Below the pieces are notes generated by a model, which ran no database searches, was not told the DNA's origin, and saw only the letters and a list, made by a program, of their open reading frames with translations. Made by a program: the position numbers and the translations under genes. DNA of 64,000 nucleotides, taken from contig OX638369.1 of the NCBI GenBank assembly GCA_951812925.1, positions 28,694,392-28,758,391 on the forward strand, written 5' to 3'. Shown piece after piece: positions 56,816 to 64,000 of this stretch (positions are counted from its first letter, which is position 1; every line of letters starts with the position of its first letter). The DNA is from Calliopum simillimum (taxonomy: Eukaryota > Arthropoda > Insecta > Diptera > Lauxaniidae).

Positions 56816-58275
56816 CGAGCCCTAACCGCCAAAAAGACTTAACTGACGCGATTTCGGATTTTCGTTTTTTGATGAAAACCTATAATTCGTGTCCATACGC
56901 ATTTTCTCTACCAATTTCATAACTGTAAAAAGTACCGGTACGGAGTTATAGCAAAAGCAATTAAGACTTAACCGTTATTCGAAGTATTTTGTTTATCTTT
57001 TTTGTGACTGCGAGTTGTTGGTTAAGTCTTTTTTTCTTTTTGTGTCAAAAATAATTTGCAAATAATGTAATAAAAAGGAAAATTTATTAAAAATTCTTGA
57101 TGAGGGTTAATAGTATATGTGACCACAAATATTTTTTTGTACAAAAACTGAAGATCAGATGGGGAATCTGGAAAAGAAAAAAAGACTTAACTGACAAAAC
57201 ACTGAAAAATAGCCGTTATATTATAAATAGGTTAATGAAACTAGTTGCATCGCATGTCTAACACAAATTATAGCTTACTTACTTAATTTCACTGTAGGGG
57301 AGATGTGTGTACCTTGGTCCGCTTTTCAGTTTTTTCAATGTGCTGGATTTTTCAAAAAAGTTTCTTTAGTTTTTTGAGTAAGTTATATTTCTACAATGCT
57401 TGCAGCATCAAATGACGTGACAATGATATTTCTATGTCTCACCATTGAGTAGAAATATTACTTTTTCCGTTGCAATCTCAAACGGTCCAAGGTACACTAT
57501 GCAAGTGTACCTTGGACTATTAAAAATACAAAAGAATACATTGTATTTAGGCAATAAATTATGAAAGAACCATTTATTATGTACTCAAAAGTAACATTTT
57601 TTTCAATAAAAAAAAAAAAAAAATTAATCATATGCAAAAATTATAACAAAAAAGTGCATTTAGTAAAAAACAATTAATTAAACAAAAATGGTTGCAAATA
57701 AATACATTCATCACGTAAATAATAATAATAATATTATATTGACAGGCGATTATGGCTTCCTGGTTGCCCGTCGAAAAAGGCTCGCTGTAAATAAGCATAG
57801 GTCCAAGGTACACACAAACAGCATGTTTTAAGAACTGTCAACACCCATAACATATATTAATGAAAATACATCTAAAACACACTAAAAGCTTAAATCAATA
57901 ACTAAACTTCCTTCCTGATGTTGTAAAACTGAAATATTTCAAGTAAGTTTCTCACAAAACTTTTTGCAGTTTACATCAAAAACTAATTTTTACACACCAA
58001 AAACACTTTTTCCGTCACTTTGTGCACATGCATACAGCTTGACAGTCTGAAGTCTATTAATATCAGTCATCGGTATGTGTGGAAAATTCTATAGAAGAAC
58101 ATTATCATACACGTGACACTGTTGAGTGGCAAACGGCACACGGACCGAGGTACACTCGGACCAAGGTACACACATCTCTCCTAATAGCTATACTAAATGC
58201 ACAGATATTTAAAAAAAACCTTCTCCTGTAAAATTTACTTTTTGTCAGTTAAGTCTTTTTGGCGGTTAGGGCTCG
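56816..58275. mobile_element. TIR element (1460 bp) hosting a nested element
   Basis: A perfect inverted repeat spans 56812-56847 and 58244-58279. Excluding the palindromic ATAT flanks, the ends read CGAGCCCTAACCGCCAAAAA then GACTTAACTGAC. ATAT on both sides may be a 4-bp target duplication. The motif AAGACTTAAC recurs internally near 56970, 57035 (inverted) and 57182. No transposase frame is seen, so it is non-autonomous. Superfamily is not assigned. Removing the nested 885-bp element leaves about 575 bases, a typical MITE size. Confidence 0.85.
57297..58181. mobile_element. Nested TA-flanked TIR element (885 bp)
   Basis: Ends of 25 bases (57297-57321 and 58157-58181) read GGGGAGATGTGTGTACCTTG and continue GTCCG, with one mismatch. 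TA flanks each side (57295-57296, 58182-58183). The GTGTACCTTGG motif is repeated inside at about 57488, 57507 and 57800-57815 in both orientations. The minus frame at 57628-57813 is not recognised. TA duplication suggests Tc1/mariner-type mobilisation. It lies entirely within the 56816-58275 element, so it inserted later. Confidence 0.87.
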
Positions 58276-58429
58276 ATATGCCATGCCCTATCCTTAGCCC
58301 TATAAATATACCTACAATGTAAGTTATAAGCTACGGGTCTGCACAAGATGATGTACTTTTAAAACATATCGTTGCAAAATGTGCTATGTCGCGTACCCGC
58401 TTATTATTTTCCAAATTCAGAGTTGCGTG

Positions 58430-58905
58430 CAAATATCTTGACAGTACTTGAATATAAACTATTAAGGGTATAACCTTTGGTCTGACCAAACATAAAATAC
58501 CCTACATTGCAGCTTTTTAAAACTTTTGCTTTTATGGGAGTTGCCACGCCCTCTAGTCCAAATTTGCTAGTTTTTGCTTAGAGCTTATACTTACTATCCT
58601 TAGTATTTATGTGCATTTTGTTTCTGTTATTGCAAATATTGCTCTTATTGTTGCATTTTGAATATAATTTTTGTATGGGCGGTAGACGTGTCCGTTGACC
58701 GATTTTGCTCGTTTTTAATTTTTAATCCCATGAGCTATCTTTTACGACAAAGGCAGTGTATCAAATTTTATCCAATTATCTTGCTTAGTTTTCCTGTAAA
58801 AAGTATTTCCATGCACAGACAGATAGACAGCCAGACAGCCAGACTGACGGACATGGCTATATCGACTTAGGGGATTACCTACGCTGATCAAGAATATATA
58901 TACTT
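58430..58905 (+). repeat. Dispersed fly repeat, copy B (partner 44200-44990)
   Basis: It carries the same phrase series as copy A, ending CGGACATGGCTATATCGACT and ACGCTGATCAAGAATATATA. An upstream hairpin, AGGGTATAACCTTTGGTC with ACCAAACATAAAATACCC (58465-58505), probably marks its left part. Overlapping short frames at 58658-58993 are incidental. Confidence 0.8.
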
Positions 58906-58909
58906 TTCT

Positions 58910-59095
58910 ATACCTGCCTGAAGTATTTGTTTGAATAAAATACAATGCACTAAAGTAATTTCTAGAATCAGGTTCTTGACACTGATATAACAAGAAGTGT
59001 ACTTACTTCAGTGTCAAAATTAAATCAGTGTACAGTGAAGACTTGAATCTTGAATTTTTTAGATGAAATACTTCAGTTCAGTCAGTGTAAAATGA
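58910..59095 (+). repeat. Dispersed repeat, copy 2 (partner 31175-31385)
   Basis: It shares GAAGTATTTGTTTGAATAAA, TAGAATCAGGTTC, TTGACACTG, GTGTACTTACTTCAGTGTCA and CTTCAGTTCAGTCAGTGTAA with 31175-31385. It directly follows the dispersed repeat at 58430-58905. The 98-bp array that follows copy 1 is absent here. Confidence 0.8.
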
Positions 59096-62000
59096 GTGAG
59101 TAAAATATAGTATAAAGATGAATTCATCTTTTGATCATAACGTTCATTTACTTCAAGAGAACGGCACAACTGAAACAACTCGATTTTGCAGAAAATACGT
59201 TTGAAGTTTTCAATTGAAAAGTTATTTCGTTCTCAAACGGTGACCATAAAAGATATTAATATGAAATTTTCACACAACATGAAATATGATATAACAAATA
59301 ATTCTGCATCATTAACTCAAAATTCACGTTTTTTGAGTTATGCCGTTCTTGATATAAATGAGCGATAAGGTTCTTGCATTCGATAGCTGTTTGTTGGTTG
59401 ATTCTAGCACAGTGCTTTTAAAACTTTTATTATGATATGTGTGTGCTAAATCAAAATTCCACATCAATGATTATTTTATCCATTTGGTTAAGTACAAATT
59501 GCATACATTCTTTTGCAACTCTGTTAGCCATACTATTGGGTTTTACTTAACTGTGACAATTGGATTTAACAAAATCATTTTTTCAATATTATGATTTTGT
59601 ATTTTGCATGTTACATTTCATTGTTTTTATTAACATTTCTTTGTTGATTTTTTATGCGATTTCATATGTATATTTTTTGTTTCCAAATATTATTTTTGTA
59701 ATATTGTATAATTTTTTTGTTGTTAAACATTGTTTTTTTAACAATTGTTCCTAGTTCATTTTTGTTTGTTTAACCTCTCTGTGTATTGCAATATGACAGC
59801 CAATTTTAATGATGTAATTAATATGCAAAACTAATTTATATTTTATTATTCCAACTTAATTTAGTGCATAAAAATGTCGGTTTTTTTTCCTGCAGTAAAT
59901 AGAGTACATAGTAGTCGTATAAAAAGTGTTGAAAAATAAATTAAAACAATTAAATACAGATACCTATCTACATTTTGTTTTTATGAACTTTTTATTTTTA
60001 ATTTGAATGCACCAAAACAAATTTGTGGGATTATGATTTGACTATATAAATGAAATATTGTGTTTAATAGGGTAAGTTGCCCAGCTTTCGGTAATATAGA
60101 AAGTGGTGGAATAAAACCATTAAAGAAAAGCTTTTGTAGTCAGAAAAATCGAAATCATGGAAAAGTGCTTTCCGTAAAACATTTTTCTGCATTTCTAGCA
60201 AAACGAAGTCCAATTTACATTACAACACTACTTTTGCCATTGAACAATTGTTTTTTGTAGCAGTCTGCCGACAATTGCTCGTTTGACACTACGCCAAGCA
60301 ATAAAAAAATCATTAAACATTAAAATAAAAATTATGAAAATCTAAAAAAAAATCTCAAATATTAAATTTAATTACAAACGGATTTGTTGCGCTCAAAATC
60401 CGTTAGTTGTTGGCAGTAAAATGCAGTCACAACTTTTAAGGTCTTTGAACTCGCTATCTAATTTGCGTGGTTTTGTTTTGTTGCTGTCTATTTTTCAGCT
60501 TTTTAATTAGATTTTTTTTTTCTTGTTTTGTAGATTATCGCCGTCAACTGACAATTAAAAGTTTTTTTTATTGTTTTGATTGCATGTGTGCTTTTTCATT
60601 CATACATATAAAAAATTTTTCTATGAGTCACACATACCACACATTGTAGTTTGTACGTACGTAACTGCAAAATGTGGGCTCGAAAAAAAAAAACTGCAAA
60701 AAAAGCAGTTAAATATTTGCAAATTTATGTTTTATTTTTCGCGAACTTTTTCATGTTTATTTTTAGTTTTTATTACATTATTTTATTGTCACACCTCATA
60801 ACACTTTAGATTTATTTTTTCTGTTTTAAGCTTAAATTTTCGACAAAAATTTATTTGCAAAAAAAGAAATTGGTCAAGTGTGTCAAGTGCGATTAACTTG
60901 TTTTTTTTTTTTTTTTTTAATTTTATTTCGTAATGCCAATTTTACAGTTTTTAACCTTAAAACTTTCCGTTGAATGAGTGCAGTGAAATTTTTTTGGCAA
61001 ACTGAAATTATTGATAAATATTTGAAATTTTTTTTAGTAAATTTTTGGTTACTTTAAACTACTTATGTAGATGATTGGCAAAAAGTTTTTGCTTAAAACG
61101 ATATTTATGAATTTGTCTAGTTGAATTTCATCCTTCAAATGCATGATTTGGTAATAATAAACAAATGAAAGTTTACGTTGTTGAATTATTTCTTTAATAA
61201 GAGTTGTTCAAAATTTCAAAATTGTTTAGAATTGAGATCCCAGAGCACTAAAATAATCTTTATTTAAAAATAAGCAACATGTAAAATTTGTTCTATTTCA
61301 GAGAGCATTTGATGCATCCCAAACCATTTTAAAAACCCAAAAGTGGTCCTTAATATGGAAATAATTAATTTAATGTGGAAAATTAAGATACGAAGTGAAA
61401 TGATCAATATCTCCAAAAGAACAGAGCTTATGGAGAAATAAATTGCAGATTCGAATTTATCAGCTCAAAATCAAAAAAAAAAAAAAACCATTTTAAATTA
61501 AACACAAGTTTTTTTCATATTCAGGACCACTTTTTGGTTTTTATAAGGGTTTAGGATGTACTAAATTTTCTCTGAAAAGACCAAATTTTACGTAGTGCCG
61601 TGGAAGCGCAATTTTTATTTTTCACTCAAATTTCAACCTGTCTAATGTATATGCTCAATTAACCCTTTCGACTCATTTTAAACAATTTAGCTTATTAAAA
61701 CTTTTTTGAGATATATTGTCCCAGCTGGGTTGAAAGGGTTAAGGTCAAATTTTATTATTTAATATGTTAACAAATTAAAATCTTGACATTTATATGAAAT
61801 GTATATAATCAATTTTTTTTTTTTGTAGAGATTAAAAGCCATATATGTTTTGGATCACAAAACATAAAGACGATACGTTTGTTCATTCTTGATCAAATTT
61901 TATAAGCTACGAAACAGTGCATCTCTAAAAATGTTTCCTGTTTATTAGTCTGTTTGGTATCAAAATGATATACAACAAGGTATTATTAGACTGAATAGTC

Positions 62001-63674
62001 AAAGCTTTTAAATTATATACAATAGATCTCAACATTCGTCTTGTACGCTTGAGGTGTACACCTGCCTTGAAGGCTTAATTTCATGGTTCTATTCGCAGAG
62101 ATCTGGTATAACGACGGACGGTGCAGCCCTCAGTGGGACAGTATGCCGATGATGGCTACCATTTTTAGAGTGATGCAGTCAGGCATAACTTCACTCCAAA
62201 CGTGGGGAGTTGAGGACTATCCAAGTCTTTGGTTATGGCAGCCGGTTGAAATTCAATTTAAACTACAGTCACCACAAATTCTCTCTAAAGATCGATCCAA
62301 CAATCGGTTGGAAGATAAAGTAAACTAGGCTCTCTAAAAAGCTAATGGGTCTCGTCGTAAGAGAAAAATCTCCAGAATGTTAAATAGAATGGGTTAGTGA
62401 AAAAAATAATTGGAAAAACGGCACTCGTTTTTGCAAGCTTGCTTTGAGAGAATCTATAAAACAATAAAATTTTTTTTTTTTGGAACACTTTAAAATCGAA
62501 GTTTTTTAAAACTCTGTTTTTAGTATGTAGGCTGATACGGCCTACTGGTTACCCATATTGAATTTTCATGGATTGTGGGAAAAGGTTACCTGGTGCAATT
62601 TTTCTTCAAGGAAGCTCATACTTTATTGGGAGAGAAAGTCCTATCCATGGTTTTTTTAAACACATTATCATATTCGACTTCTTATGGATCTTGGGAACTC
62701 GTTGTACAATGTAGGTTTCTCAGAAAAACCGACGAGTTTCAGTGAACCTCCATAATAATTTTTCTTACTGGAATAGCTCATAGTTTAAGATTTTTTAGGA
62801 TAAGTAAGTATATGAAACAAGTTTCGAAGGTTTTAAAAGCATTCAGAGGTTGATCAGAAACATCGTCCTCCTTAACAGCGATTTATGTTTTCAAATCATC
62901 TTAATACCAGCATATATAGTACTTCCCAGATTGAAGGAAATACTTTTAAATTTTATATTTATTTAACTAAACACTGAGAACAATACCCAGGATGGAGTAA
63001 AATGTAGTTGATTTATAATGTGGCAAGAATATCGTACGTTTCGAGTCAAAGTCATCATTGTTTAATTGTTTTATAAGAAATTTATAGACATGTATGTGTA
63101 AATAATTCAATCAACATAATAGATATATGGCAGGAAGCAAGTGTAAAAAGCAAGAAATAAAGCGCTGAAAACAAAAGAAAATTTCTTAAAGAGAATAAAA
63201 ACTTTTAAAACAAAAAGAAAGCAAAGAAATTGCGAAAGAAAATTAAAATAAATGCAAATATTTACATGATCATGGTGTGTTCTGGTGCTTAGAAACACCA
63301 CCTACCACAATATAAATATAATTTTATTTTTTTATATATGTGTACTACCGCTTTGTGAAGATTTTCTAACACAATGTGCACTATGGTTCGATTTTGTACC
63401 ATTTTAAAGCTACAGAGCTTGTGCGAAGGAATTTCTTCTCATAAACTTAGCAAATTTTAATAAAGCTTTTTGTATGTCCATGTCAATTTATGACATTTTT
63501 TCACTGAAAGGCACGATAACCCTAGTTACTTTCTTGAGATCAATAGAATTGCGATCACCAATATCGTTTTTGTAAAAGAACTGATGCACTATTTCTAAGT
63601 CATTTCACATTCTTTGCGATCCTTGAGATTTTGATCAAAAAGTTTTCATATGGTGCAATCATTCACTATGGCCT
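59096..63674. other. Non-coding stretch, nothing recognised
   Basis: It is AT-rich with poly-T (60901-60919) and poly-A tracts. The 81-codon frame at 62083-62328 (MVLFAEIWYNDGRCSPQWDS…) has more even composition than others here, but I recognise no family and see no splice or promoter context to support it. Confidence 0.4.
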
Positions 63675-63963
63675 GTCATTAGTTAACTATTTAGCTAACC
63701 AAAACCGTAAAAAGAGTTTAACTAATGTTGAATATTAACAGTGCTTTAGTTAACTGAAACAATGCACGAGAGAAAAATATGGCAGCATGGCTAAATTTGT
63801 TGATTTTGTTTGTGAAGTGTGTAAGGTTGCCAGCAAAATCTATCTCAAAATTTCTTGGCATCATAGTTTTGGAAAAAAAAGGAGGCGTTTTAAAAAACTT
63901 GTCAGCTGTTGGTTGGCTTAACCTCATGAAATTTGGAGGTTTAACCAATGGTTAACTAATGAC
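63675..63963. mobile_element. MITE-like repeat with ~26-bp TIRs
   Basis: GTCATTAGTTAACTATTTAG then CTAACC (63675-63700) is matched in reverse complement by the end of the unit (63938-63963), GTCATTAGTTAACCATTGG then TTAAACC. The 289-bp unit has no coding capacity. A further TTGTTGGTTAAACC then TTTGTCATTA at the window edge looks like another end of the same family. So the true element may be larger or duplicated. No clear target duplication. Confidence 0.6.
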
Positions 63964-64000
63964 TGAAAATAAAATTTTGTTGGTTAAACCTTTGTCATTA

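Noticed and set aside
62083..62328. 81-codon plus-strand frame with balanced composition
   Set aside because: It was considered as a small gene or transposon fragment, but I recognise no motif and no context. It is left as unresolved.

Overview
The window looks like euchromatic, AT-rich DNA of a higher fly (Diptera). The only host gene I can support is the fly adhesion gene Fasciclin 3 (Fas3), on the minus strand, with 64 and 79 nt introns typical of flies. Almost everything else with structure is transposable-element DNA of kinds common in flies (BEL/Pao, mariner, RTE-like and R1/LOA-like LINEs, foldback elements). A non-drosophilid fly, possibly a tephritid, is a guess from the repeat load.

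Layout. 1-3538: Fas3 intron (beyond the transmembrane exon) with a microsatellite-bearing, hairpin-like repeat. 3539-4776: three adjacent Fas3 exons (Ig1, Ig2, Ig3 plus transmembrane segment). The Ig1 exon begins just after the expected signal peptide, so the signal-peptide exon lies at higher coordinates, and I did not find it. The remaining ~59 kb is therefore most simply read as the large 5' intron of Fas3. 5445-6870: decayed LINE. 7492-8414: internally deleted mariner with perfect ITRs. 8689-15070: structurally complete BEL/Pao retrotransposon with one intact 1767-codon Gag-Pol ORF and two 322-bp LTRs that I read as identical. 15-25 kb: AT-rich intron with tandem-repeat fragments. 25.9-27.0 kb: repeat block with inverted ends and tRNA B-box-like motifs. 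28.8 kb: LINE endonuclease relic. 31.4-32.6 kb: 98-bp minisatellite. 35.2-35.6 kb: dead mariner. 38.5-41.4 kb: RTE-like LINE split by a 1334-bp Foldback-type element with a 9-bp target duplication. 41.6-42.8 kb: promoter-like, possibly LTR-derived block. 47.8-49.6 kb: long-TIR foldback element. 51.9-53.8 kb: compound tandem-repeat region. 56.8-58.3 kb: TIR element with a second TIR element nested inside it. 63.7 kb: MITE-like repeat.

How the parts relate. The host gene and the mobile elements do not form one pathway. Within the repeats there is a relative chronology: RTE LINE, then Foldback insertion; the 56.8 kb TIR element, then the TA-flanked element inside it; an old repeat, then mariner nearby. 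BEL is the youngest insertion by LTR identity. It lies in the sense opposite to Fas3. I see no prokaryotic features, CRISPR array, rRNA gene or convincing tRNA gene. I did not find a new multi-gene system; the most noteworthy structures are the foldback and nested non-autonomous elements.
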